From: Scybalocola_A sp900557175
Lineage (GTDB): Bacteria > Bacillota > Clostridia > Lachnospirales > Lachnospiraceae
DNA length: 37,407 nt
Direction: 5' to 3'
NCBI GenBank assembly: GCA_937890745.1
Contig: CALADH010000026.1
Coordinates: 1 to 37,407 of the forward strand
Made by a program: the position numbers and the translations under genes. Below the pieces are notes generated by a model that ran no database searches, was not told the origin of the DNA, and saw only the letters and a program-made list of their open reading frames with translations. Positions 7,840 through 15,299 of the stretch are shown piece after piece (position 1 is the stretch's first letter; each line of letters begins with the position of its first letter).

Positions 7840-10383
7840 TTATTTCTTTCTAAATGCTTTGCAAAGCTGTATAACAAGCATACTGCCGATGGCAAGACCA
7901 TAAATCTGGGCAATCATTGTCCCTGTGATCGGGCAAATCTGGAAAAGTCCGTGAAGCGGTGTCATAAAGAGAACGCCGTTTAACAGAATCATACCGATGG
8001 CAAAGGCACCAATCAGATAAATATTGTTGAACATTTCCTTCTTAAATAATACAGGTCTGTCATTTTTACAGTTGAATCCGTGGAAAAGACGAGCCATACA
8101 TAAAACTGCAAAAGCCATTGTACTGCCGGCCTCCGGGCTTACCTGAAGACCGAGCATAAAGCCCGCCATGGAGGCTGCGCCGATAATCGCACCCTCAAGA
8201 CCGATTTTTCCAAGAAGGCTCTTTGTAAGAATACCTTCTTTTTTATCTCTCGGCGGACGGTTCATCACACTGTTGCTATGAGGCTCAAGACCGAGAGCAA
8301 TCGCCGGAAGACTGTCTGTCAGCAGGTTAATAAACAAAAGGTGTACCGGTGCAAACGGCAGCGGCAGTCCGGCAAGAGATGCCAAAAGCACAACAATAAT
8401 ACCTGCCGTATTTCCCGAAAGAAGAAACTGTATCGCTTTACGGATATTGCCGTAAATATTTCTTCCGTGAGAAACAGCTTTAACAATCGTTGCAAAGTTA
8501 TCATCTGTCAGCACCATAGCCGCTGCATCCTTTGCAACCTCACTGCCTGTCTGTCCCATAGCGACACCGACATCTGCCTGCTTTAAGGCCGGCGCATCGT
8601 TGACACCGTCACCGGTCATCGCTACAATCTTACCTTTATTCTGCCATGCGCGTACAATACGGATTTTATGCTCCGGCGTCACACGGGCATAAACAGAAAC
8701 CTTTTCAACATAATCTTCCAGTTCTTCGTCAGTCATGCCGTCAATTGTACTGCCATCAACGGCCATTTCATCAGTATCATTTTCATCAATAATACCAACC
8801 TCTTTGGCAATGGCTGCTGCTGTAATTTTATGGTCGCCGGTAATCATAATCGGTTTTATGCCGGCGCCTTTACATGCACAAACGGCAGGCCGTGATGTTT
8901 CTCTCGGCGGATCCATCATCGCTGTAAGCCCTGCAAAAATGAGGTTATTTTCATCATCCACAGAAAGATGATGGTCTGCATCCACCGGCTTATAAGCAAA
9001 TGCAAGGACGCGCAGACCTTTTTTAGAAAAGGCTGCATAAGCTTCGCTTGCCTGTTCTTTTTGGGTTTCTGTCATTGTTGTTCTATTCAGAAGAATATCC
9101 GGCGCACCTTTTGTAATCATCAGCATCTGTCCGTCAACCTCATTTTTAGTTGACATAAGTTTTCTATCAGAATCAAAAGGAATTTCACCGAGTCTCGGAT
9201 GCTGCCCTCTGATTGTATCTGTATCAAGACCATGCTTATTTCCGAAAACGACAAGGGCAATTTCCGTCGGATCACCGATGAGCTGTTCACCACTGACTGT
9301 CGCATCACTGCACAGAATACCAAACATCGCAAGACGCTTCTGACCGGCATCACTGCCATCAAAATCCTTATCCTCAATCATTTTAGAATCGACGTAATTT
9401 TCCATAACAGTCATTTTATTCTGTGTCAATGTACCTGTCTTATCGGAACAGATGACAGATACACTGCCAAGACCTTCAACCGACTGAAGCTTTCTTATAA
9501 CTGCATTTTCTTTGGCAAGCTTTTGTGTACCAAAAGCAAGCACGATTGTAACAATAGAACTTAAAGCCTCAGGAATTGCCGCAACCGCAAGCGCCACAGC
9601 AAACATAAAGGCATCCATGAGCATTTCACCGCGCCATACAGAAAGCGCAAATACAAGTGCACAAACGATTAGAATACCGATGGAAAGCTTCTTTCCGAAG
9701 TTATCCATAGACTCCTGAAGCGGTGTTTTCTGTTCGGATGTACTTCTCATAAGCCCGGCAATTTTACCCATTTCTGTATTCATGCCGGTACCTGTGACTT
9801 TTGCAGCCGCACGCCCGTATACGGCAAAGCAGCCTGAACATACCTTCGTTTCCCTGCTGTGATCTTCCGGTGTCGAAAGGCGTTTTTCAACCGCCTCGCT
9901 CTCACCGGTCAAAATACTTTCATTCACCTTTAAATCCGCATTTTCAATAATATCGCCGTCGGCACTGATCATATCGCCGGCCTCAATCATAAGAATATCA
10001 CCGACAACGACTTCTCTTGACGGAATTTCGATTTTCATGCCGTCACGGATAACTTTTGCTGACGGCGCTGACAGTGCTTTAAGACTTTCCAGCGAATGCT
10101 GTGCCTTCACATGCTGCACTGTGCCTAAAATTGCATTCATTGTAATGACGGCAAAAATAACAATGGCACTTTCCGCATCGCCGAGCACTGCCGATATCAC
10201 CGCCGCCGCAAGTAAGATAATCACGAGAAAATCTTTAAACTGTTCTAAAAATACAATAAATACGCTCTTTTTCTTTTCTCCGGCAAGCTCATTATAACCG
10301 TTTTCTTCAAGAAGACGTGCTGCCTCGGCCGATGTAAGTCCTTTAAATCCGCCGTTTTGTGATGTCTTTTCTTCTTTACTCAT
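7840..10383 (-). CDS. P-type cation ATPase, predicted Mn2+/Ca2+ exporter under Mn riboswitch
   Basis: 847 aa from ATG 10383, chosen over the upstream frame start at 10464 because AAAGGAG precedes it and the upstream codons lie in the terminator hairpin. Domains: N-terminal cation ATPase region (GLTSAEAARLLEENGYNEL), two TM helices, actuator loop with LTGES (158-162), TM4 with AAIPEALS (PEAL 271-274), phosphorylation site DKTGT (D314), nucleotide site KGAPD, hinge GDGVNDAPALK, and a C-terminal six-helix region with NLLTDSLPAIALGLEP. This is the P2A (SERCA/PMCA-like) type. N and D in NLLTD match one cation site. The yybP-ykoY element upstream indicates that the gene responds to Mn2+, so Mn2+ efflux is the most likely physiological role, perhaps with Ca2+. 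It is transcribed alone and ends at a strong terminator. Confidence 0.9.
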   Translation of the reverse strand: MSKEEKTSQNGGFKGLTSAEAARLLEENGYNELAGEKKKSVFIVFLEQFKDFLVIILLAAAVISAVLGDAESAIVIFAVITMNAILGTVQHVKAQHSLESLKALSAPSAKVIRDGMKIEIPSREVVVGDILMIEAGDMISADGDIIENADLKVNESILTGESEAVEKRLSTPEDHSRETKVCSGCFAVYGRAAAKVTGTGMNTEMGKIAGLMRSTSEQKTPLQESMDNFGKKLSIGILIVCALVFALSVWRGEMLMDAFMFAVALAVAAIPEALSSIVTIVLAFGTQKLAKENAVIRKLQSVEGLGSVSVICSDKTGTLTQNKMTVMENYVDSKMIEDKDFDGSDAGQKRLAMFGILCSDATVSGEQLIGDPTEIALVVFGNKHGLDTDTIRGQHPRLGEIPFDSDRKLMSTKNEVDGQMLMITKGAPDILLNRTTMTETQKEQASEAYAAFSKKGLRVLAFAYKPVDADHHLSVDDENNLIFAGLTAMMDPPRETSRPAVCACKGAGIKPIMITGDHKITAAAIAKEVGIIDENDTDEMAVDGSTIDGMTDEELEDYVEKVSVYARVTPEHKIRIVRAWQNKGKIVAMTGDGVNDAPALKQADVGVAMGQTGSEVAKDAAAMVLTDDNFATIVKAVSHGRNIYGNIRKAIQFLLSGNTAGIIVVLLASLAGLPLPFAPVHLLFINLLTDSLPAIALGLEPHSNSVMNRPPRDKKEGILTKSLLGKIGLEGAIIGAASMAGFMLGLQVSPEAGSTMAFAVLCMARLFHGFNCKNDRPVLFKKEMFNNIYLIGAFAIGMILLNGVLFMTPLHGLFQICPITGTMIAQIYGLAIGSMLVIQLCKAFRKK

Positions 10384-10451
10384 CTTTTTCTCTCCTTCCT
10401 TTTCTTCACCGGTTACTGCTGATACAAAAAGATTGCATATTGTTATATAAC

Positions 10452-10526
10452 AAAAAAGAAGCAATCTTTTATTGTATCAAAATCATACCGGCATTAAACA
10501 CCTTGATACAATAAAAGTCTTGCTTC
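10452..10526 (-). terminator. Riboswitch expression platform: intrinsic terminator
   Basis: Arms 10503-10526 and 10458-10480 pair over about 22 bp (CTTTTATTGTATCAA is a perfect 15-bp core, then an internal GA/T bulge, then GAAGCAA with TTGCTTC), followed by six T (10452-10457). The 5' arm contains GAAGCAAGAC, which is also the 3' strand of the aptamer's closing helix. The two folds therefore exclude each other: ligand binding should prevent termination and turn the pump on. Confidence 0.85.
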
Positions 10527-10613
10527 TTAAAATTTAATCTTAAGCTGCGGTCCGGGTATAAATACCGTCTTGACGAACCGCAAACACATCATATGTAAGC
10601 TACTCCCTTTTAT
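10513..10613 (-). promoter_or_regulatory. yybP-ykoY (Mn2+) riboswitch aptamer
   Basis: The minus strand contains, in order, AAAAGGGAGTAGC (10611-10599), GGTTCGTCAAGACGG (around 10577-10563), CCCGGACCGC (around 10557-10548) and GAAGCAAGACTTTT (10526-10513). These match the conserved GGGGAGUAGC, GUCGUCAA, CACCGG and AGCAAGACCUUU blocks of the yybP-ykoY family in the same order and spacing style. Known members bind Mn2+ and control Mn2+ exporters, including P-type ATPases. The four-block order plus a cation pump downstream makes the call firm; the ligand is inferred from the family. Confidence 0.9.
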
Positions 10614-10621
10614 TAGTGCCT

Positions 10622-10650
10622 AGTATAACGGCTTTCTCATATCTTGTCAA
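10622..10650 (-). promoter_or_regulatory. Promoter of the Mn riboswitch / ATPase transcript
   Basis: TTGACA (10645-10650), 17 bases, TATACT (10622-10627). Transcription would start near 10615, a few bases before the aptamer. Confidence 0.8.
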
Positions 10651-10706
10651 GCATTTTTACCGGCTTTTAAACTTTATTTACCGTTTTTCAACTTTAAAAC
10701 CGGCGC

Positions 10707-12227
10707 CTATTTTTCAATAAGCCCTGCAAGAAGAAGGCTTACACCGTAAAACATCGCTAAAATCATACAGGAAATACACATTAAAAATATTGGCGGCAGC
10801 CCGGCAGTATATAAAAGCCAGCGGTACGTTCCAAGGGAAAATATTGCAGCGGCAGCGGCAAAGCCTGCCGGAAAAACAAGTGACTTCCACGGATTGATGC
10901 GAAGCCCCGCCATTTTGACAACAAAATAACCGTCAAGCAGCGCAAGCAGCAGATAACCCGCAAGCTGTCCCCACAAATAGCCTTTAATCCCGGCTTTTGG
11001 CACAACTGCCACAATAAACGCAATACGCACCGACAGAGAAATCATACTATTGACAAGCGTAATTTTAACCTTTCCAAGACCATTAAGTGTTCCCGCAATT
11101 GATGATGAAATATAAATAAACGGACAAAGAAAAGCAAAAATCCGCAAAAATTCTCCGGCAGCCTCACTTTTAAAAATCACAATGCCGAGCATCCGTCCAT
11201 ATACCAAAAAAACTGTAAGACTTAATATGCCAATCAGCAGGCAATAGTGAACGCTTTTTGAAACCGATCTCTGAATCAGCCCGAAATCCTTTTCTTCATT
11301 GGCTTTGGAAACCGCAGGCATCAGCATCGTTGCCAAAGAATTTGTCAATGTTGTCGGAAACATAATAAACGGAAAAACCATTGCCGTCACAACCCCGTAA
11401 ATCTCAAGCGCCATCACCGCATCTTTATAATAAAGCTTCAGCATCATCGGAATAAGCACGGTCTCAAAGCTTTGCAAAAGCGTCAGCGCAAGCCTGTTTA
11501 CCGTCAGAGGATAAGCATAACCTAAAAACCGCCGCATAAGCCCCCGCCGATCCATCACCTTTCTTTTTTCTCCGCCTGCTCTTTGTCCGGCAAGAAAAAT
11601 ACTTATTTTATAGGCAATGATTGTAAAAACACACGAAATAACCTCTCCGGCAAGCATCCCGTAAACAGCCATTTTGGCATCGGCGCCGCCTGCCGCATAA
11701 AAGGTCACTGATAAGCTATAAATTGTGCCGACGCGGACAAGCTGTTCCAAAAGCTGGGAAACTGCCGGAACCGCCGCCTTTTGCATTCCGAAAAAATAGC
11801 CGAGGGTACACGAATGCAGTGTTGAAAATGGAATCACAAAGGCCGCAAGCTTCAGGCAGTCTGCACAGGCCGGTTCGTTTAAGAAATAAACAGCCAACGG
11901 CTGTGCAAAGCTGTAAACAAGTAAAAAAAGCAGTACCGACAATATTCCTGCAAGCGTCATTCCGATGTGCATTGTCCGGCGCGCCGCCCGCACCAAATGG
12001 CTTGCCGAAAACTCAGAAATCATTTTGGAAAGCGCAGATTCTATACCATAGCAGCAAATGGCGGAGCAGACAGCCAGCACCGGAAATATAAGCTGATAAA
12101 GACCAAGCTGCGCCGCACTCATGATATTTGCAAGAAATACTCTGTTATAAAGGCCAATCAGGCGCGTCACAATCCCGGCTGCCGTCAAAATAATCGTTCC
12201 CTTTACAATCTCTTTTTTTATTGACAT
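10707..12227 (-). CDS. SpoVB/MurJ-like lipid flippase (MVF/PST superfamily)
   Basis: 506 aa from ATG 12227 (GGGGCGG upstream), giving MSIKKEIVKGTIILTAAGIVTRLIGLYNRVFLA, the typical SpoVB start; the longer frame up to 12344 overlaps the neighbour's terminator and is rejected. About 14 hydrophobic segments fill the protein. SAAQLGLYQLIFP, GIESALSKMISE, FPTTLTNSLATMLMPAVSKA and SSSIAGTLNGLGK are family motifs. Relatives move undecaprenyl-linked precursors (lipid II, or spore-cortex precursors for SpoVB) across the membrane. Firmicutes carry several paralogues, so the exact substrate and a sporulation role are not certain. No strong promoter is visible directly upstream; it may rely on a weak TTGCCC-N18-TAAAGC or on read-through. 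Confidence 0.85.
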   Translation of the reverse strand: MSIKKEIVKGTIILTAAGIVTRLIGLYNRVFLANIMSAAQLGLYQLIFPVLAVCSAICCYGIESALSKMISEFSASHLVRAARRTMHIGMTLAGILSVLLFLLVYSFAQPLAVYFLNEPACADCLKLAAFVIPFSTLHSCTLGYFFGMQKAAVPAVSQLLEQLVRVGTIYSLSVTFYAAGGADAKMAVYGMLAGEVISCVFTIIAYKISIFLAGQRAGGEKRKVMDRRGLMRRFLGYAYPLTVNRLALTLLQSFETVLIPMMLKLYYKDAVMALEIYGVVTAMVFPFIMFPTTLTNSLATMLMPAVSKANEEKDFGLIQRSVSKSVHYCLLIGILSLTVFLVYGRMLGIVIFKSEAAGEFLRIFAFLCPFIYISSSIAGTLNGLGKVKITLVNSMISLSVRIAFIVAVVPKAGIKGYLWGQLAGYLLLALLDGYFVVKMAGLRINPWKSLVFPAGFAAAAAIFSLGTYRWLLYTAGLPPIFLMCISCMILAMFYGVSLLLAGLIEK

Positions 12228-12277
12228 ACGCCGCCCCGCAAAATAAGCTTTACAAAAATCTATGCACACAGGGCAAA

Positions 12278-12305
12278 AAAAAGAATCCCGCGAAGGATTC
12301 TTTTT
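12278..12305 (-). terminator. Intrinsic terminator of the ECF S-component gene
   Basis: AAAAAGAATCC and GGATTCTTTTT form an 11-bp stem around CGCGAA. On the minus strand eight T follow, so it should stop transcripts from the gene ending at 12337. Confidence 0.85.
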
Positions 12306-12336
12306 AGTCTGCAAACTGCTGCGCTGTAAAAAATTT

Positions 12337-12894
12337 TTAATCAATCAATGATGCTTTTCTCAAAGCAATCACAATAATCGGTATTAACACAATCTGCAGG
12401 ATAATTCCCGGAATTGCTGTTGTAAAAGCACCTGAAATAAACATTGCCATGCCAAAGCTGCTTGTACCCATACCGGCCATTACAAGCTTTACAACGCCCC
12501 AGACGATACGTCCGATAATCATTGCTGCAAGCAGTGAAACATAAATATTGACTGTATTCTTTTTGAGCTTTTTATAAAGAAAACCGGTCATAAAGCCGTA
12601 AGCTGCAAGCTCAAAAGCCATCGGAATTGCCACAAGCATCGGCGGCATACCAAACATAACACTTCTTAAAAGCGGAACAATCGCACCGACAAGAAGACCG
12701 TAAGGGCCTCCGCATACAAAACCGCATATAAGCACCGGAATATGCATCGGAAGAAGCATACTGCCAATTGACGGAATCTGCGCCGTAAAAAACGGAAGTA
12801 CAAGTCCCAGCGCCAAAAATAAAGCTGCCAGCACGAGATTTTTCGTTGTTGTCCCTCCTCTTGTTTTTCCCATTGTTTTTGTCATCTCTGCCAT
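12337..12894 (-). CDS. ECF transporter S component (substrate unknown)
   Basis: 185 aa from ATG 12894, preceded by GGGAGGAAATTCTT; the open frame continues to 12963 but without a ribosome binding site. About six hydrophobic segments, with LVLAALFLALGLVLPF near the N-terminus and LPMHIPVLICGFVCGGPYGLLVGAIVP in the middle, match ECF-type S components of the ECF_trnsprt family. Such proteins bind a vitamin or related small molecule in the membrane and share an ATPase/EcfT module encoded elsewhere. The substrate is not deducible: proximity to pyrF is not informative because a terminator separates them. Its own promoter lies at 12959-12988 and its leader is too short for a known vitamin riboswitch. 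Confidence 0.8.
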   Translation of the reverse strand: MAEMTKTMGKTRGGTTTKNLVLAALFLALGLVLPFFTAQIPSIGSMLLPMHIPVLICGFVCGGPYGLLVGAIVPLLRSVMFGMPPMLVAIPMAFELAAYGFMTGFLYKKLKKNTVNIYVSLLAAMIIGRIVWGVVKLVMAGMGTSSFGMAMFISGAFTTAIPGIILQIVLIPIIVIALRKASLID

Positions 12895-12958
12895 AAGAAT
12901 TTCCTCCCTGAATTCATCCTGTGCGCCCATCTTTCCGGCCACACTCATATTTGCGTTT

Positions 12959-12988
12959 ATCATACAAAAAATCGTCCGAAAAAGTCAA
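12959..12988 (-). promoter_or_regulatory. Promoter of the ECF S-component gene
   Basis: TTGACT (12983-12988), 18 bases, TATGAT (12959-12964). The -35 hexamer overlaps the T-run end of the pyrF terminator. Confidence 0.7.
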
Positions 12989-13020
12989 AAAAAATCAGCG
13001 CAAACGTTTGCGTTGATTTT
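12987..13020 (-). terminator. Intrinsic terminator of pyrF
   Basis: On the minus strand AAAATCAACGCAAACG pairs with the following CGTTTGCGCTGATTTT, a near-perfect palindrome with one G-T pair, followed by a run of T into TTTTGAC. It lies 28 bases past the pyrF stop. Confidence 0.8.
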
Positions 13021-13047
13021 CATAATCTTGCATCATTTACAGATAGC

Positions 13048-13971
13048 TTATTTCAATGCGGAAGCAATATCCTGCTGCATGTCAATGACAGCCTGTCTTG
13101 CAGCATCTGCAAAACCTTCTGCGCCAAACTTTTCATACTTCGGCTGCTTGTAGGCTGCAATAATGCCTCTTGAGGAATTGACAATCGCCCCGAGACCGTC
13201 CTCGTTAAAATAATTTGTTAAATCAGAGCCCTTTGCGCCCTGAGCGCCATAACCCGGCACAAGAATAAATGACTTCGGCATTAATTTTCTTAAAACAGCG
13301 CCCATTTCAGGGTAAGTTGCGCCGACAACCGCACCGACATAGCTGTAGCCGCATTTGCCCATGTGCTGCCTGCCCCACTCAACAACCTTCTCTGCAACAA
13401 GCTCATAAACCGGTCTGCCGTCAACAAGCTGGTCCTGGAACTCCCCGCTTGAAGGATTGGATGTCTTTGTAAGAATAAACATACCTTTCTTTTCAGGAAT
13501 GGCAACATCGATAAACGGCTGTACGCTGTCTGTACCCATGTACGGATTGATTGTCACAAAATCTTCGTCAAAGCCGTAGTATTCTTTACTTCCAACCTGT
13601 ACCTTGCCAAGATGCCCTGTTGCATAAGCACCGGATGTAGAGCCGATATCGCCTCTCTTAATATCACCAATGACAAGTAAATCTTTTTCATGGCAGTAAT
13701 CCAGTGTCTTTTTGAAAGCCATAATTCCCGGAATACCAAACTGCTCATACATGGCAATCTGAGGCTTTACTGCCGGAATTAAATCACAGGTTGCATCGAC
13801 AATGGCTTTGTTAAACTGCCAAATGGCTTCTGCCGCACCTTCAAGTGTTTCGCCAAATTCCTTATATGCCTTTTCCTTAATAAATTCCGGCACATAAGAA
13901 AGCATCGGATCAAGACCGACCTCGATTGGTGCATTTGTTTTTTTGATTTTTTCGACTAACTTATCTATCAT
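13048..13971 (-). CDS. pyrF: Orotidine 5'-phosphate decarboxylase, long (type 2) form
   Basis: 307 aa from ATG 13971; GGAGG lies ten bases upstream and the protein begins MIDKLVEKIKKTN. The frame start at 14004 has no ribosome binding site. The N-terminal PIEVGLDPML and the catalytic GDIKRGDIGST (Asp-Lys-Asp tetrad motif) identify OMP decarboxylase; NPYMGTDSVQPF and FILVPGYGAQG belong to the phosphate-binding part. The length of about 305 residues marks the PyrF type 2 subfamily rather than the 230-240 residue form. It catalyses the last step of de novo UMP synthesis in the cytoplasm. No other pyr gene is adjacent, so pyrF is on its own here. Its promoter may lie inside the 78-bp repeats upstream, which carry TGGTATAAT on the minus strand. 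Confidence 0.95.
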   Translation of the reverse strand: MIDKLVEKIKKTNAPIEVGLDPMLSYVPEFIKEKAYKEFGETLEGAAEAIWQFNKAIVDATCDLIPAVKPQIAMYEQFGIPGIMAFKKTLDYCHEKDLLVIGDIKRGDIGSTSGAYATGHLGKVQVGSKEYYGFDEDFVTINPYMGTDSVQPFIDVAIPEKKGMFILTKTSNPSSGEFQDQLVDGRPVYELVAEKVVEWGRQHMGKCGYSYVGAVVGATYPEMGAVLRKLMPKSFILVPGYGAQGAKGSDLTNYFNEDGLGAIVNSSRGIIAAYKQPKYEKFGAEGFADAARQAVIDMQQDIASALK

Positions 13972-14006
13972 TGTATCTTCCTCCTCGTAAATACTTTCAT
14001 TCACTT

Positions 14007-14084
14007 ATAAACTCCGCAGGGCGGAGTGCCCGGTAAAACCGGGCTGATTGCACAAATTGTGCAATCATTATACCACGTGCGCAA
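14007..14084. repeat. 78-bp triple-hairpin repeat, copy 1
   Basis: Three back-to-back hairpins: CTCCGC-AGG-GCGGAG, GCCCGGT-AAA-ACCGGGC, and the palindrome GATTGCACAA-A-TTGTGCAATC, followed by ATTATACCACGTGCGCAA. It matches copy 2 at 75 of 78 positions. On the minus strand it contains an extended -10 (TGGTATAAT at 14067-14075) pointing to pyrF. No terminal inverted repeat or target duplication was found, so the type of element is unknown. Confidence 0.9.
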
Positions 14085-14134
14085 CAAAGAAAGCGCCCGC
14101 AGGGCATTTGCTTTGCAAGCCGTGGATTGCCGGT

Positions 14135-14212
14135 ATAAGCTCCGCAGGGCGGAGCGCCCGGTGAAACCGGGCTGATTGCACAAATTGTGCAATCATTATA
14201 CCACGTGCGCAA
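14135..14212. repeat. 78-bp triple-hairpin repeat, copy 2
   Basis: Same element in the same orientation, 128 bp from copy 1, with differences only at three positions (G for A, C for T, G for A). The differences that fall in hairpins leave the stems paired or lie in loops. The 50 bases between copies (14085-14134) include GCCC-GCA-GGGC but no gene. Confidence 0.9.
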
Positions 14213-14227
14213 TCGGTATACAAGTGT

Positions 14228-14278
14228 AAATCAGCCGCTTTACCAGCGGTGCAGAAATCAGCCGCTTTATCGGCGGCG
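14228..14278. repeat. Tandem 24-bp hairpin repeat at the end of the membrane protein gene
   Basis: Two copies beginning AAATCAGCCGCTTTA (14228-14251 and 14255-14278) differ at three positions. Each can form a short hairpin (CCGCT/AGCGG and GCCGC/GCGGC). The second copy covers the stop codon of the gene at 14267. They may act as weak tandem terminators; no T-run is present. Confidence 0.6.
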
Positions 14279-15073
14279 TCCCCAAAGTCTCACAAGCAGC
14301 AGATGGCAGATGAAGCCGCCTAAAACCATTGCCGCGATATAAATGATATTTCCGGCAGCTATTCCCCACCGCGCGGCAATGTCTCTGAATACAAGCTGTA
14401 CCGACGGTGTATATGGATCAATGTAAAACATATTGGCGCCGCCGTACGGATGAAAGCACACATTCATCGCTGCTGCCGTGCAGCAGCATACAAAAAACAG
14501 CGGCAATATCTTCCGAAAGCTTTTTACCGATGTCACATCCGCCATATTCGCAAAAATGACAAAAAAGCCGATAAATATGACAAGAATATGCCACAAAACA
14601 CCGTGAACTGTCAGAATCATATATTTTGAAAAAAAGCCTGACGGATCTGCGAAAGCCATGACCGCACCCATTAAATTAAAATCTGCCATAAATGTACTGA
14701 GTATCGTTTCTGCCCGGCCGCCTTTAAGCCATGGCAGTATAAGGCAAAAATACATCGGCAGACTGCAAAGCTGAAACGGCAGCCTGTGCCAGTCATACAC
14801 ACCACCGTCCACAATATAAAAGCAAAAAAGCTGTTTATAAATCTCAGATATCAAAAGCACAAGGCCGACCGCAGACACCGTCCGGCGCCGTACATCGAGA
14901 GCACGAACGCAAACCTCAAAGCCCCCCTGTGTTTTCTCATATGCCTTGCGGCCAAGACAACGTGCCGCAAAGTAAGCTGCCCCAATTCCAAACACAGCAA
15001 CAAATATATGAAAGCTGCCATACAGCGGCGGCACAGGCGCTGTCCATGCCGTCAGACGTAAAAACTTTTCCAT
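14267..15073 (-). CDS. YwaF/TIGR02206-type integral membrane protein (TMEM164-like)
   Basis: 268 aa, AAAGGAG eight bases before ATG 15073. Six to seven hydrophobic segments. The segment RLPFQLCSLPMYFCLILPW, the acidic FMADFNLMGAVMAFADPSG and the histidine in TVHGVLWH are typical of the YwaF family (TIGR02206), whose members share a fold with TMEM164-like proteins. Function in bacteria is unknown; the conserved polar residues within membrane segments suggest a membrane-embedded enzyme or lipid-related role, but this is inference. The gene is isolated, flanked by the repeats downstream and by a divergent T-box operon upstream. Its C-terminal codons lie inside a small tandem repeat. Confidence 0.75.
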   Translation of the reverse strand: MEKFLRLTAWTAPVPPLYGSFHIFVAVFGIGAAYFAARCLGRKAYEKTQGGFEVCVRALDVRRRTVSAVGLVLLISEIYKQLFCFYIVDGGVYDWHRLPFQLCSLPMYFCLILPWLKGGRAETILSTFMADFNLMGAVMAFADPSGFFSKYMILTVHGVLWHILVIFIGFFVIFANMADVTSVKSFRKILPLFFVCCCTAAAMNVCFHPYGGANMFYIDPYTPSVQLVFRDIAARWGIAAGNIIYIAAMVLGGFICHLLLVRLWGRRR

Positions 15074-15129
15074 GGCCGTCTCCTTTCTGAGATTTTAACC
15101 GTTTTACTGCCGGCCCGTCCACCTTTAGC

Positions 15130-15179
15130 CACAGTATTACATTCTATCATAACCGAATTTTTCCAAAAATGATACTGTG
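15130..15179 (-). promoter_or_regulatory. Promoter of the YwaF-like gene, flanked by an 8-bp inverted repeat
   Basis: The minus strand has TGATAGAAT (15141-15149), an extended -10. It lies between CACAGTAT (15130-15137) and its exact inverse ATACTGTG (15172-15179). The inverted repeat may be an operator; it could also be chance. Confidence 0.4.
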
Positions 15180-15246
15180 TATACACATTTTCTGAAAATC
15201 ATCATATCCTATTTTTAAAAAACTGAAATTATTTTTAAAAAAAGAC

Positions 15247-15275
15247 TTGACATTTGTGTGTTAAAGTATTAGTGT
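15247..15275 (+). promoter_or_regulatory. Promoter of the T-box / trpXYZ operon
   Basis: A perfect TTGACA at 15247-15252 with TAGTGT at the 17-base spacing (15270-15275). The -10 is weak, and a TATTAG at shorter spacing is an alternative. The start would fall around 15282, shortly before the T-box stem I. Confidence 0.55.
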
Positions 15276-15299
15276 AGTAGAAAATAAATTATATCAATC

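Noticed and set aside
8968..9564. Long antisense frames over the P-type ATPase, helicase and nrdD genes
   Set aside because: They lie opposite strongly conserved coding sequence, lack ribosome binding sites and show no recognisable motifs.
12228..12344. 39-residue N-terminal extension of the SpoVB-like protein
   Set aside because: It would run through the neighbour's terminator, lacks hydrophobic or family features, and ATG 12227 gives the standard start.
13000..13011. GCAAACGTTTGC palindrome as a LacI-type operator
   Set aside because: It is the centre of the pyrF terminator stem, followed by a T-run on the minus strand, and sits downstream of a gene rather than at a promoter.
14001..14212. 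Short minus-strand frames that read IAQFVQSARFYRALRPAE-like peptides
   Set aside because: They are translations of the 78-bp hairpin repeats and their spacer; the peptides repeat because the DNA does, and no ribosome binding sites fit.
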